DNA from: Halomicrococcus gelatinilyticus
GTDB lineage: Archaea; Halobacteriota; Halobacteria; Halobacteriales; Haladaptataceae
Direction of reading: 5' to 3'
Length of the DNA stretch: 64,000 bases
NCBI GenBank assembly: GCA_024227995.1
Contig: CP100465.1
Span: 1,550,001-1,614,000, forward strand
A program made the position numbers and the translations under genes. Shown here piece after piece: positions 16,176-24,674 of the stretch (the first letter of the stretch is position 1; each line of letters starts with the position of its first letter). The notes beneath the pieces were generated by a model. That model was given only the letters and a program-made list of their open reading frames with translations, was not told the DNA's origin and made no database searches.

Positions 16176-16439
16176 TCAATATTGTTGAGTATTACGACCA
16201 AGGGTCGTAAAACACTGAGGAGACCAGCCATGCGAGCAGGATGAGTCCTGCTCCAGCCACGCCAGGAGAGAGTAAAGACAGAGCCTCCGAAACCAAATCG
16301 AGGGAAAAACCCAGAGACCACTACCGAATCCACTCTCAGGACGTAGAGGACGTAGAACGGTGAACACACGATTAAGAATCCAGGCCAGCAAGATAAATCC
16401 AACAATATAACCCCCATACCTCCAGATTTGGCCAATCAT
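16176..16439 (-). CDS. Small membrane protein of tRNA-Arg island
   Basis: An 87-residue ORF starting MIGQIWRYGGYIVGFILLAW with a clear first membrane segment, then a weaker hydrophobic stretch (IWFRRLCLYSLLAWLEQ). Its ATG overlaps the stop of the upstream small gene (ATGA), suggesting a two-gene operon. The DNA is clearly lower in GC than the surroundings, so it is horizontally acquired. I do not recognise it. The other frame (16154-16435) is also open, which lowers confidence in the C-terminal half. Confidence 0.4.
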   Translation of the reverse strand: MIGQIWRYGGYIVGFILLAWILNRVFTVLRPLRPESGFGSGLWVFPSIWFRRLCLYSLLAWLEQDSSCSHGWSPQCFTTLGRNTQQY

Positions 16440-16654
16440 CTGTTGTTCGTGAAAGAGAGGATGGTGGGTGTTGCGAGCAATAGTATAATCGCCGCCACCA
16501 GACCTCTGGTGAACATCTTCTCGCCACGATAGAGTGGATCCGATGCTGAGAGACCAGGCATAGTGATGCTAAAGGCGTTGATACCGACGAAAACGAGAAC
16601 AACGAGGGTGATACTAACTAGGAGGAAAGGGACCATGCCAAATCCTCTATCCAT
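16436..16654 (-). CDS. Small membrane protein of tRNA-Arg island, first gene
   Basis: A 72-residue protein with two predicted helices: residues 8-28 (VPFLLVSITLVVLVFVGINA) and about 48-66 (GLVAAIILLLATPTILSF). AT-rich DNA upstream (GAAATAATAGATAG) is a likely promoter. It is co-transcribed with the gene that overlaps its stop. GC is low and codon use differs from the neighbours; it is probably cargo of an element at tRNA-Arg. The function is unknown. Confidence 0.5.
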   Translation of the reverse strand: MDRGFGMVPFLLVSITLVVLVFVGINAFSITMPGLSASDPLYRGEKMFTRGLVAAIILLLATPTILSFTNNR

Positions 16655-16779
16655 ATTCTATCTATTATTTCAACAAACAAAAAGAAGATGGGTTAGTTAT
16701 CTCCAATGTAGTCGTGATAATCTCACCAAAGACGTGTGCTACGTGGTTTGCATCCAACTCATCGTAGCAGCACATTCCA

Positions 16780-16793
16780 CCCATTGTGCCCGT
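16780..16793 (+). repeat. Degenerate att copy CCCATTGTGCCCGT
   Basis: This matches 13 of 14 bases at the end of the tRNA-Arg repeat (CCCATCGTGCCCGT). It lies at the right end of the low-GC stretch, just before high-GC DNA resumes, as expected for the distal attachment site of an inserted element. Confidence 0.5.
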
Positions 16794-16818
16794 TTCCTAC
16801 CGACGAAGAGGGGGCGGT

Positions 16819-16893
16819 TCACTCCTTGAGCGCCCCCGCGGTGAGGCCGCTGACGACGCGCTCTGGGGCGACGACGGCGAACACCGCGACAGG
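16819..16893 (-). pseudogene. Relic: C-terminal end of a sugar-type ABC permease
   Basis: The minus strand encodes PVAVFAVVAPERVVSGLTAG followed by ALKE and a stop. This is the typical C-terminus of MalG-type carbohydrate ABC permeases, which end in a hydrophobic segment, then RxxxxGLTAGAxK. Upstream the frame becomes Arg-rich and unrelated, so only about 25 codons remain. The gene was cut by the recombination that produced the adjacent island. Confidence 0.6.
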
Positions 16894-16960
16894 CGGCCGT
16901 CGAGAACGTCGTCGACCGTTCGAAATTCTTAATAGGTTGACCAGTGGCGTTCCACGTACG

Positions 16961-17032
16961 ATGACGCCAGTTCGCCGCACCGACCGACTCCCGATGGCGT
17001 CCCCCTTCGCCGTACCTGTAGCCCCCTTCTAG
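16961..17032 (+). CDS. Leader peptide upstream of valS (23 aa)
   Basis: A 23-codon ORF, MTPVRRTDRLPMASPFAVPV then APF and stop. A TATA-like box CTTAATAGG lies about 28 nt before the ATG, so the peptide is probably read from a leaderless transcript that continues into valS. Its three valine codons are GTT, GTA and GTA, all rare in this GC-rich genome, and the last two sit just before a hairpin that spans the stop codon. This resembles an amino-acid-sensing leader. Direct evidence of translation is lacking. Confidence 0.5.
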   Translation: MTPVRRTDRLPMASPFAVPVAPF

Positions 17033-17036
17033 GGGC
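17021..17036 (+). promoter_or_regulatory. Hairpin GCCCC/GGGGC at leader-peptide stop
   Basis: A perfect 5-bp GC stem (17021-17025, 17032-17036) encloses CTTCTA, so the last codons and the TAG stop of the leader ORF lie in the hairpin. No T tract follows, so it is not a simple intrinsic terminator. valS begins 70 nt downstream. Confidence 0.5.
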
Positions 17037-17105
17037 ACTATTCTCGCTGCGTTTCCGACGACCGGGGAATCGAGTTACAGTCAACCCACCAGCTATCGAC
17101 GGAGA

Positions 17106-19727
17106 ATGAGCAACACGCAACCACCGGACCAGGAACGGAGAACCGAACGATTCGAGGGCGAGTACGAGGCGGACGCCGTCGAACCGAAGTGGCAGGAGCA
17201 CTGGGTCGAAGCGGACACCTACGCGTACGGCGGCACCGAGGACCCCGACACCCTCTTCACCATCGACACGCCGCCGCCGACCGTGTCCGGTAACCTCCAC
17301 ATCGGCCACCTCTACCAGTTCACGCTGCAGGACTTCGTCGCGCGGTTCCACCGGATGGCCGACGGCGACGTCTACTTCCCCCTCGGGTTCGACGACAACG
17401 GCATCGCCTCCGAGCGGCTCACCGAGCGTGAGCTGGGCGTCCGCCACCAGGAGTACGAGCGCAGCGAGTTCCAGGAGATGACCCTGGAGGTCTGCGACGA
17501 GTACGAGGAGGAGTTCACCGAAGACGTCCAGTCGCTGGCCATCTCCGTCGACTGGAACAACACGTACCAGACCATCGAACCCGACGTCCAGCGGGCCTCC
17601 CAGCTGTCGTTCATCGAACTGTACGAGCAGGGGCGAGAGTACCGCCAGAACGCGCCCACCATCTGGTGTCCGGACTGTGAGACCGCCATCTCGCAGGTCG
17701 AGACCGAGGACGCCGACCGCGACGCCCACTACACCGACATCCGGTTTCCGCTCGTCGACGGCGGGGACGTCACCATCTCGACCACGCGGCCCGAACTGCT
17801 GCCCGCCTGCGTCGCGATGTTCGTCCACCCGGACGACGAAGAGAACGCCGACCTCGTCGGCGAGACGGCGCGCGTTCCGCTGTTCGACCACGAGGTCCCC
17901 ATCATGGCCGACGAGCGCGTGGACCGGGAGACGGGGACGGGCGTGGTCATGTCCTGCACGTTCGGCGACCAGACCGACATCGAGTGGTACCAGGCGTACG
18001 ACCTGCCGCTCCGGGTCGCCATCGACGAGTCCGGGACGATGACAGACGTCGCCGGCGAGTACGCCGGGCTGTCCACCCACGAGGCCCGCGAGGCCATCGT
18101 CGACGGCCTCGACGACGCGGGGTACGTCGAGGACCGTCGCGAGATAACCCACACCGTCCAGGTCCACGAGCGCTGCGAGACCGACGTCGAGTACCTCGTC
18201 ACCGACCAGTGGTACGTGAAGCTGCTCGACCGGACCGACGAGTACCTGGAGGCCGGCCGCCGGATGGACTGGTACCCCGAGAAGATGTTCACCCGCTACC
18301 GCCACTGGGTCGAGGGGCTGGAGTGGGACTGGTGTATCTCCCGCCAGCGCGACTCCGGCATCCCGTTCCCGGTCTGGTACTGCGCGGACTGCGGCGAGCC
18401 GGTCATGGCGGAGAAGGAAGCCCTCCCCGTCGACCCACTCTCGGACGACCCGCCGGTCGACGCCTGTCCGGAGTGCGGCCACGACGAGTTCGAACCCGAG
18501 GAGGACGTCTTCGACACGTGGGCGACGTCGTCGCTGACGCCGCTCATCAACGCCGGCTGGGACTACGACGCCGAGACGGACTCGCTGACGATGGAGCGAC
18601 CCCAGCTCTATCCGATGGACCTCCGGCCCCAGGGCCACGACATCATCAGCTTCTGGCTGTTCCACACCGTCGTCAAGTGCTACGAGCACACGGGCGAGGT
18701 GCCGTTCGACGCGGTCATGCTCAACGGGATGGTCCTCGACGAGAACCGCGAGGCGATGTCGAAGTCGAAGGGCAACGTCGTCACGCCCGCGGAGGTCCTC
18801 GCGGAGTTCCCCGTCGACGCCACGCGCTACTGGGCAGCGGGGACCGCCATCGGCGACGACTTCCCGTTCAAGGAGAACGACCTCGTCACCGGCGAGAAGC
18901 TCCTCCAGAAGATGTGGAACGCCGCGAAGCTGGTCGACTCGCTCACCGACCCCGACCCACCGGAGCCGGCGGAGCTCGACGCCATCGACGAGTGGCTGCT
19001 CGCCGAACTCGACGACGCCATCGCGGAGGTCACCGGCCACATGGAGCGCTACGAGTTCTCGAAGGCCCGCGACCGGCTCCGAACCTTCTTCTGGCACACG
19101 TTCTGCGACGACTACCTCGAGATCGCCAAGCAGCGCGACTCGGACTCGACCACCTTCACGCTACGCGCCGCCCAGGAGCAGTTCCTGAAGCTGTTCGCAC
19201 CGTTCCTCCCCCACATCACCGAGGAGCTGTGGGACCTGCTGTACGACGACGCGAGCGTCCACGAGCAGTCGTGGCCCGAGCCCGCCGGCTACGAGGCCGA
19301 CCGCGATGCCGGCGAGACGGCGATGGCGGTCGTCGGCGCGCTCCGCCGGTACAAGGCCGACCGGGGCCTCCCGCTGAACGCCGACCTCGACCGCGTCGCC
19401 GCGTACGGTCCCGTCGACGGGTTCGAGGACGCCATCGCCTCCGCGATGCACGTCCGGGAGTTCGACCGGCTCGACGAGCCGCCGGAGACGGAGACGCGCG
19501 TCGTCGGCGTCGACCTCGACTACTCGAAAGTCGGTCCCGAGTACGGTTCGAAGGTCGGCGACATCGACGCGGCGCTCGAACGCGGCGACTTCGAGATCGA
19601 AGACGGCACGCTCCACGTCGCCGGCGAACGCCTCGACGGCGAGCTGTTCGAGGCGCACAGGGAGCGCCAGTACGACGGCGAGGGCGACCTCCTCCAGACG
19701 GACGACGCCGTCCTCGTCGTCTCCTGA
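17106..19727 (+). CDS. valS: Valine--tRNA ligase
   Basis: An 873-residue class I aminoacyl-tRNA synthetase that charges tRNA-Val. The HIGH signature is at 65-68 in SGNLHIGHLYQFTL, and the KMSKS equivalent AMSKSKGN is near 549-556. The editing (CP1) domain lies between, and zinc-type Cys pairs are visible (WCPDCE; YCADCG and CPECG). The C-terminal anticodon-binding helical domain is followed by a beta-rich tail. The length is typical for archaeal ValRS. ATG 17106 fits the alignment start. A possible private TATA (GTTACAG) lies 26-30 nt upstream besides the leader promoter at about 16930, so two transcripts are possible. Confidence 0.96.
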   Translation: MSNTQPPDQERRTERFEGEYEADAVEPKWQEHWVEADTYAYGGTEDPDTLFTIDTPPPTVSGNLHIGHLYQFTLQDFVARFHRMADGDVYFPLGFDDNGIASERLTERELGVRHQEYERSEFQEMTLEVCDEYEEEFTEDVQSLAISVDWNNTYQTIEPDVQRASQLSFIELYEQGREYRQNAPTIWCPDCETAISQVETEDADRDAHYTDIRFPLVDGGDVTISTTRPELLPACVAMFVHPDDEENADLVGETARVPLFDHEVPIMADERVDRETGTGVVMSCTFGDQTDIEWYQAYDLPLRVAIDESGTMTDVAGEYAGLSTHEAREAIVDGLDDAGYVEDRREITHTVQVHERCETDVEYLVTDQWYVKLLDRTDEYLEAGRRMDWYPEKMFTRYRHWVEGLEWDWCISRQRDSGIPFPVWYCADCGEPVMAEKEALPVDPLSDDPPVDACPECGHDEFEPEEDVFDTWATSSLTPLINAGWDYDAETDSLTMERPQLYPMDLRPQGHDIISFWLFHTVVKCYEHTGEVPFDAVMLNGMVLDENREAMSKSKGNVVTPAEVLAEFPVDATRYWAAGTAIGDDFPFKENDLVTGEKLLQKMWNAAKLVDSLTDPDPPEPAELDAIDEWLLAELDDAIAEVTGHMERYEFSKARDRLRTFFWHTFCDDYLEIAKQRDSDSTTFTLRAAQEQFLKLFAPFLPHITEELWDLLYDDASVHEQSWPEPAGYEADRDAGETAMAVVGALRRYKADRGLPLNADLDRVAAYGPVDGFEDAIASAMHVREFDRLDEPPETETRVVGVDLDYSKVGPEYGSKVGDIDAALERGDFEIEDGTLHVAGERLDGELFEAHRERQYDGEGDLLQTDDAVLVVS

Positions 19728-19749
19728 ACCGCCGGCGTCGAGAGACGGG

Positions 19750-20457
19750 CTACCGCTTCCAGTCCCCCGACTGCTCGCCGTGGAACTCGCCGCGGGCCTG
19801 CCGCTGGCGCGGCCAGTAGGTGAACGCAGTGACGGCGGCGAAGAAGGCCGCGACAGCGACCACGACGAGTTCGGCCGGGAGGCCCGGGACCGTCGCGGTC
19901 TGTCGCCACGTCTCGCCCGGTGTGTATATCGTGATCCGGAACGCCCACGCGGCCCCGAGCAGGAGGTAGAGCGGGAAGTAGACCTGGCGGAGGCGGCGCG
20001 CGAGCGCTTCCAGGTACGACACCTTGACCGTCGGCCTGCGGAGGTCGTCGCCGAGTTCGCTCCGCCAGTCTTCGAAGGGCACGCCCTCGGGGTCGAGCGA
20101 GTTGGCGAACAGGTTCTCCTCGAGGAGACGGACGCGGGCGCGACTCGCGTCGAAGGTACGGTACCGACGCACGTCGAACAGCAGGAACAGCGACACGGCG
20201 ACGATGCCGATGAGCAGCAGGTACGCGGTGGCGTCGCTACCCTGGAATGCGAGCGCGAGGACGGCCGTGACGACGACGATGGCCCAGTCGATGGCCAGAT
20301 CGAGGCGGGACAGGAGGTTGCCGCTCTGAGAGACCTCGCCGCGGTAGTAGTGCGGTATCAACGAGAGGAACGTCTCGTCGTCGGTCGCGGCGACGCTGGC
20401 GACCTCCCGCGCCTCGTGATCCGTCGAGTCGAACCCCTCGGGACGGTGGGCCGTCAT
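19750..20457 (-). CDS. DUF2270 membrane protein
   Basis: A 235-residue protein. SLIPHYYRGEVSQSGNLLSR in the N-terminal part is typical of DUF2270. Two membrane hairpins are predicted (about 55-95 and 165-215), with a cytosolic Arg-rich segment between (RYRTFDASRARVRLLEENLF). The family is of unknown function. It is convergent with valS (23 nt between the stops). Confidence 0.82.
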   Translation of the reverse strand: MTAHRPEGFDSTDHEAREVASVAATDDETFLSLIPHYYRGEVSQSGNLLSRLDLAIDWAIVVVTAVLALAFQGSDATAYLLLIGIVAVSLFLLFDVRRYRTFDASRARVRLLEENLFANSLDPEGVPFEDWRSELGDDLRRPTVKVSYLEALARRLRQVYFPLYLLLGAAWAFRITIYTPGETWRQTATVPGLPAELVVVAVAAFFAAVTAFTYWPRQRQARGEFHGEQSGDWKR

Positions 20458-20732
20458 CGCCGCTCGTCTCCGGACGTCGTCACCGCGTTCGCTCGAACGG
20501 AACCGGACAGCAGTGCTGGCTGAGTGGAATGCATACGCTAGCCAACGCTACCAGACGGTATGACGACGTTCCCTGCCCCTGCAAGGCGTGCGCCCCTGCT
20601 TCCGAAGACGCCCGCTGCGTCCTGCGGTTCCGTCAGCGACGGGGGAGCGCCACCCTCGACGGTGGGAGCGGGAGAGAGACCGACGGCCACCGCTGGGGTG
20701 TGAGTCGGGTGGGAGCGACGACCCGGCGCGGC

Positions 20733-20882
20733 CTACAGCTGCTCCGCGACGTCGTCGATGTCGCTCCGGCAGAACGGGCAACGGTAGTTCGTCGAGAACC
20801 CGCCAGACTGCGCTACGGTCTTCGTTTCCAGCTCGTGAAGCGCGATGTTGCGACCACACTGGGTACAGGCTACCTTCGACAC
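20733..20882 (-). CDS. Small zinc-ribbon protein (49 aa)
   Basis: A 49-residue protein with two Cys pairs, CTQCG near the start and CPFC near residue 36, forming a one-zinc ribbon. It is leaderless: the GTG at 20882 is about 26-28 nt after a box TTTAAGTG on the minus strand. Haloarchaea carry many such one-domain zinc mini-proteins; some affect motility, biofilm or metabolism, but the role of this one is unknown. It is read away from the aminopeptidase gene. Confidence 0.75.
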   Translation of the reverse strand: MSKVACTQCGRNIALHELETKTVAQSGGFSTNYRCPFCRSDIDDVAEQL

Positions 20883-21099
20883 GGGTGGGGCTATGCGATT
20901 ACTTCCACTTAAATCACCTGGGCCACAAGCATTATAAAAAGGACCGCCGTAACGCGTGTTATCTTTTATACTACGGAATTAATCGCAGACTGGACAGATT
21001 CGAACGAATTCCCGGACAGCGTCACAGCCCCGGACGTGGACGCCATCGGCGTCGGCGAGCGCTGGACCCGCGTCGGGTGGAGCGTCCGCGAACCGGCGG

Positions 21100-22194
21100 T
21101 CAGCCCTCGAAGCCGTCCTCGAAGCGGAACGTGCCGTCGCGCTGGACGACTTCCCCGTCGACCTCGATGTAGGAGTCCTCGCTCATGTCGACGATCATGT
21201 CCACGTGGACCGCGCTGTCGTTCGGGTCGCGGTCGTCGGGCACGCAGATGTCGTAGGCCCGCCCGATGGCGAGGTGGACGGTGTCGCCCATCTTCTCGTC
21301 GAACAGCATGTTGTAGGTGAACCGGTCGATGTCGCGGTTCATCCCGATGCCGAGTTCGCCGATGCGCCGTGCACCGTCGTCGGTGTTCAGCACGCCCGTC
21401 AGGACCTCCTCGTTCTTCGCGGCACCGTGTTCGACCACCTCGCCGTCCTCGAACACCAGGTGCACGTCCTCGACGACGCGGCCCTGGTGGACGAGCGGCT
21501 TGTCGAAGAGCACCTCGCCCTCGACGGAGTCGGGGACGGGCGCGGTGAACACCTCGCCGGCGGGCAGGTTGTTCTTGCCGTGGTCGTTGATCGTCTTCAT
21601 CCCCTCGACGCTCATGCGGAGGTCGGTCGTGTCGCCGGAGACGATGCGGACCGCCTCCGCGGAGTCCAGAATCTCCACCATCCCTTCCTGGTGCTCGCGC
21701 TGGGCCTCCCAGTCCTTGTTCATCGCGCCGTAGACGAAGTCGGCGTACGACCGCGAACTCATCTCCGCGAGCTGTGCGCTCCCGGGCGAGGGGTGCTGGG
21801 TGAGCAGCCACCGCTTCGAGAGGATCTCCTCCTGGATGGGCTGGTAGGCCTGGTTGTAGGCGGCGTGCGTCTCGGCGTCGACGTCGCTCATCTCGGAGGC
21901 ATTCGCGTGGGCGCGGACGTGGAGGGCGGCGTCGGCTGCCTCGAACAGCGCCTGCTCGTGCTCCGGCGTCTCGAGTTCGTCCGGGTCGGCCGCGGCGAGG
22001 AAGGCGGCCTGTTTCTCGTCCTCGCGCCCGGACATGACGACGGGGTAGGCGCCGCGTTCGCCCAGCAGTTCGCTGACCGCGACCGCCAGGTCGTCGGCGA
22101 CCGACGGTGCGCGAACGACGACTTCGTCGCCTGCGTCGATGTCCAGCGAGTAGTCCACGATGGTCTCGGCGTGCTCTCGTACGCGGTCGTCCAT
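21100..22194 (-). CDS. M29-family aminopeptidase
   Basis: A 364-residue metallo-aminopeptidase of the thermophilic M29 (AmpS/PepS) type. The metal-ligand region is visible late in the protein: NLPAGEVFTAPVPDSVEG, then LGIGMNRDIDRFTYNMLFDE, KMGDTVHLAIGRAY and HVDMIVDMSEDS. It removes N-terminal residues from peptides in the cytosol. ATG 22194 is supported by the family's N-terminus (MDDRVREHAETIVDYSL). It diverges from the aldolase gene with a 165-nt spacer. Confidence 0.9.
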   Translation of the reverse strand: MDDRVREHAETIVDYSLDIDAGDEVVVRAPSVADDLAVAVSELLGERGAYPVVMSGREDEKQAAFLAAADPDELETPEHEQALFEAADAALHVRAHANASEMSDVDAETHAAYNQAYQPIQEEILSKRWLLTQHPSPGSAQLAEMSSRSYADFVYGAMNKDWEAQREHQEGMVEILDSAEAVRIVSGDTTDLRMSVEGMKTINDHGKNNLPAGEVFTAPVPDSVEGEVLFDKPLVHQGRVVEDVHLVFEDGEVVEHGAAKNEEVLTGVLNTDDGARRIGELGIGMNRDIDRFTYNMLFDEKMGDTVHLAIGRAYDICVPDDRDPNDSAVHVDMIVDMSEDSYIEVDGEVVQRDGTFRFEDGFEG

Positions 22195-22359
22195 GACGGC
22201 AGGTTTTGCCAGCCGACGAAAACCGCTTTCGATGTGCCGCTCGGGGACCGGCCGCCGGACCAACGACTCCCGTCGACGGCGGTCGCTTCCGCTCCCTTCG
22301 CCACATCCGATTCGCCGCTGTCCAACGGTTATTTGACGAGTCGCGCGAAAGCACGTGTC

Positions 22360-23376
22360 ATGATAGATCTCCGGAGCGACACGGTGACGACACCGAGCGA
22401 CGAGATGCGCGAGGCGGCGCGCGACGCCGACGTCGGCGACGACGTGTACGGCGAGGACCCGTCGGTGAACGAACTGGAGGCGCGAGCGGCCGACCTCGTC
22501 GGCATGGAGGACGCTCTCTACGTGCCGACCGGGACGATGGGCAACCAGATCGCCGCACGCGTCCACACCGAGCGCGGCCAGGAGGCGCTCGTCGAGCGCA
22601 AGAGCCACGTCTTCAAGTACGAACTCGGCGGCTTCGCCCAGCACTCCGAACTCCAGGTTCGCACGCTCGACGGCGGCGAGCGCGGCATCCCCACGCCCGA
22701 GCAGGTGCGAGCCGGGTACGTCGAGGAGGACGTCCACCGTCCCGGGACGGGCATCCTGACGCTGGAGAACACGCACAACAGCCGGGGCGGCGTCGCCATC
22801 GCGCCGGAGCAGATCGACGCCGCCGCCGACGCGGCCCACGACCTCGGCGTTCCGGTCCACCTCGACGGCGCGCGCGTCTGCAACGCCGCCGTCGCTCGCG
22901 ACGTCCCCGTTTCCCGGATGACCGAGCAGGTCGACTCCGTGATGTTCTGCCTCTCGAAGGGACTCGGCGCGCCGGTCGGCTCGATGCTCGCCGGCAGCGA
23001 GGAGTTCGTCGAGCGCGCGCGCCGCACCCGGAAGCTGTTCGGCGGCGGGATGCGCCAGGTCGGCATGGTCGCCGCGCCCGGTCTGCTCGCGCTCGACAAC
23101 GTCGACCGCCTCGCCGACGACCACGACAACGCCGCGACGCTCGCGGAGGAACTCGCGGGCGTCGAGGGGCTGGACGTCCAGCCGCCGGAGACGAACATCG
23201 TCCTCGTGAACACCGAGGACGCAGGCCTGACCGCCGACGAGTTCCTCGACGCCTGCGAGGACGCGGGCGTCCGCGGCACGCAGTTCGACACCCACGTCGC
23301 CCGGTTCTGCACCCACTGGGACGTCGACCGCGCGGACGTCGAGACGGCCGCCGAGCACGTGCGCGACGCGCTCTAA
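22360..23376 (+). CDS. Threonine aldolase-type PLP enzyme
   Basis: A 338-residue fold-type I PLP enzyme. MIDLRSDTVTTPSDEMREAA is the classical N-terminus of low-specificity/allo-threonine aldolases, and SKGLGAPVGSML holds the PLP lysine near residue 200. LENTHNSRGGVA and VHLDGARVCNAAV bind substrate and cofactor. It cleaves threonine isomers to glycine and acetaldehyde; related beta-eliminating lyases share the fold. Length matches. A TATTTGACG-like box lies about 30 nt before the ATG. Confidence 0.9.
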   Translation: MIDLRSDTVTTPSDEMREAARDADVGDDVYGEDPSVNELEARAADLVGMEDALYVPTGTMGNQIAARVHTERGQEALVERKSHVFKYELGGFAQHSELQVRTLDGGERGIPTPEQVRAGYVEEDVHRPGTGILTLENTHNSRGGVAIAPEQIDAAADAAHDLGVPVHLDGARVCNAAVARDVPVSRMTEQVDSVMFCLSKGLGAPVGSMLAGSEEFVERARRTRKLFGGGMRQVGMVAAPGLLALDNVDRLADDHDNAATLAEELAGVEGLDVQPPETNIVLVNTEDAGLTADEFLDACEDAGVRGTQFDTHVARFCTHWDVDRADVETAAEHVRDAL

Positions 23377-23698
23377 CGGAACCAGCAGCGCGCGGCTGTC
23401 GATACGAGTCGAGAGAGCAGGGCGCATCGACGACGGTTCCCCAGGAACCACGGGCAGTTCTGCCGGCCATTCCCGGGACGGAAGACCACAGCACGAGCAC
23501 TCTTCGCTATCCGCCACGGACCCTGCGGAAGAGATAGACAGCAATCCGATACGTATCTGCACCCTGACGTCAAGCAGCGAGCCAGAATCCCGCTACGTCC
23601 GTTCTTCGGAGGCACAGTGAAAGTGTGCACCTATAAGAACGACGAGAAAACCTCATTACTACCCCTGCAGAGAATCCTCGTGGGTCCAACATCCGAAC
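23377..23698. other. Intergenic region, slightly lower GC
   Basis: No gene is supported. It contains a terminator-like hairpin (23435-23449) and a TATA-like word CCTATAAG near 23632 that could drive the next gene with a leader of about 40 nt. Confidence 0.6.
23435..23449 (+). terminator. Hairpin GGTTCC-CCA-GGAACC
   Basis: Perfect 6-bp arms with a 3-nt loop lie 60 nt after the aldolase stop codon. No strong T tract follows, so it may stabilise the 3' end rather than terminate transcription. Confidence 0.45.
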
Positions 23699-24163
23699 AT
23701 GAGATGGCGTGCGCTCACCGCGTTACTGGTCGTCCTGCTGCAACTGTTCGTCCCCGTCGGGTACGGGATGGCTGACTACTCCGACACACCGTTCAAGACG
23801 GCCGACGAGATAGCAGCGAACCAGCAATCGGCCGTGGGTGAGGAGGCAGTCGTGTACGGGCAGGTCGTCGAACTCGACCCCGTCGTCATCAGGGCCGAAC
23901 TGGACGACGGCCGGGAAGTCGAGTATCGAACCGCCGGCGTGGACCGGCAGGTAGACGTCGGGGAGTATCTCGAGGTGTACGGCGTCGTAGAGACACAGCA
24001 GTCCATCCTCGCGAGAGGGACCGTCGTCCGGGGGGAACGCGAGCACTGGTACACCTACGGCGTGTCGTTCGTCGCCGGCCTGGTGGTGCTCGGCCGGATC
24101 GTTCGCGACTGGACCGTCGACCTCGATCGACTCGCGCTCGTCCCGGGTGGTCGCGATGCCTGA
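23699..24163 (+). CDS. Membrane-anchored OB-fold-like protein
   Basis: A 154-residue protein. It begins with a hydrophobic signal or anchor segment (ALTALLVVLLQLFVPVGYGM). A beta-rich middle (VGEEAVVYGQVVELDPVVIR, VGEYLEVYGVVETQQSIL) looks like an OB/NfeD-type barrel. A C-terminal membrane segment (YGVSFVAGLVVLGRIV) follows. The barrel probably faces the outside. It overlaps the next gene by 8 nt, so the two are co-translated. The function is unknown. Confidence 0.72.
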   Translation: MRWRALTALLVVLLQLFVPVGYGMADYSDTPFKTADEIAANQQSAVGEEAVVYGQVVELDPVVIRAELDDGREVEYRTAGVDRQVDVGEYLEVYGVVETQQSILARGTVVRGEREHWYTYGVSFVAGLVVLGRIVRDWTVDLDRLALVPGGRDA

Positions 24164-24674
24164 CCTGCTCTCACACGTGCTGTTCGCGTACGCCGGCGCC
24201 ACGTTCGCGTCGCGGTACCATCCGCTCACCAGCGCGCAGACGACGGCGTGTCTCGTCGGTGCCGTCCTCCCCGACGTCAGCAAACTCGAACTGTTCGTCG
24301 ACGACAGTTTCGGGAGGGCGCTGTTCGGTACGCCCGTCAACTTCCTCGGGTGGCACACGCTGGCGGGAATCGTCCTGTCGATCGTCCTCACCTCGCTGCT
24401 CGTCGACGAGCGGTACCGTCGAACGACCGTCGTCCTCGTGACCGCCGGGGCGATGGGCCACGTGATACTGGACATGTTCCTCCGGACGGCCTCGGGACTG
24501 GCGACGTACGCCATCTTCTGGCCGATATCCGGATTCCGGCCGCGGAGCCCCGGCCTCTACCTCTCCGGCGACCCGGCCGTCCTGCTGGTCGCGATACTGG
24601 CTGCCGGCGCGGCCACGCTCACCGCAGACAGACAGCCCTCGGTGATCCGTTCGGCAGGACCCGAGGAAGAATAG
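24156..24674 (+). CDS. YdjM/DUF457-type membrane-bound metal-dependent hydrolase
   Basis: A 172-residue membrane protein. MPDLLSHVLFAYAGATFASR, LVGAVLPDVSKL, GWHTLAGIVLSIVL and AMGHVILDMF give the His/Asp pattern of the YdjM (DUF457) family, where His and Asp residues at helix ends are thought to bind metal. About four helices. ATG 24156 is preferred over the GTG at 24147 because it matches family N-termini. It is translationally coupled with the preceding OB-like protein. Confidence 0.78.
   Translation: MPDLLSHVLFAYAGATFASRYHPLTSAQTTACLVGAVLPDVSKLELFVDDSFGRALFGTPVNFLGWHTLAGIVLSIVLTSLLVDERYRRTTVVLVTAGAMGHVILDMFLRTASGLATYAIFWPISGFRPRSPGLYLSGDPAVLLVAILAAGAATLTADRQPSVIRSAGPEEE

Noticed and set aside
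15464..16179. Minus-strand open frames through the tRNA-Arg array encoding GFEPTT-like proteins
   Set aside because: They are antisense to the tRNA and its 3' repeats; the recurrent motif is the translated tRNA end, not a protein family.
20960..21110. Acidic plus-strand frame (TELIADWTDSNEFPDSV) before the aminopeptidase 3' end
   Set aside because: It has no start codon and continues as an Arg-rich shadow of the aminopeptidase gene.
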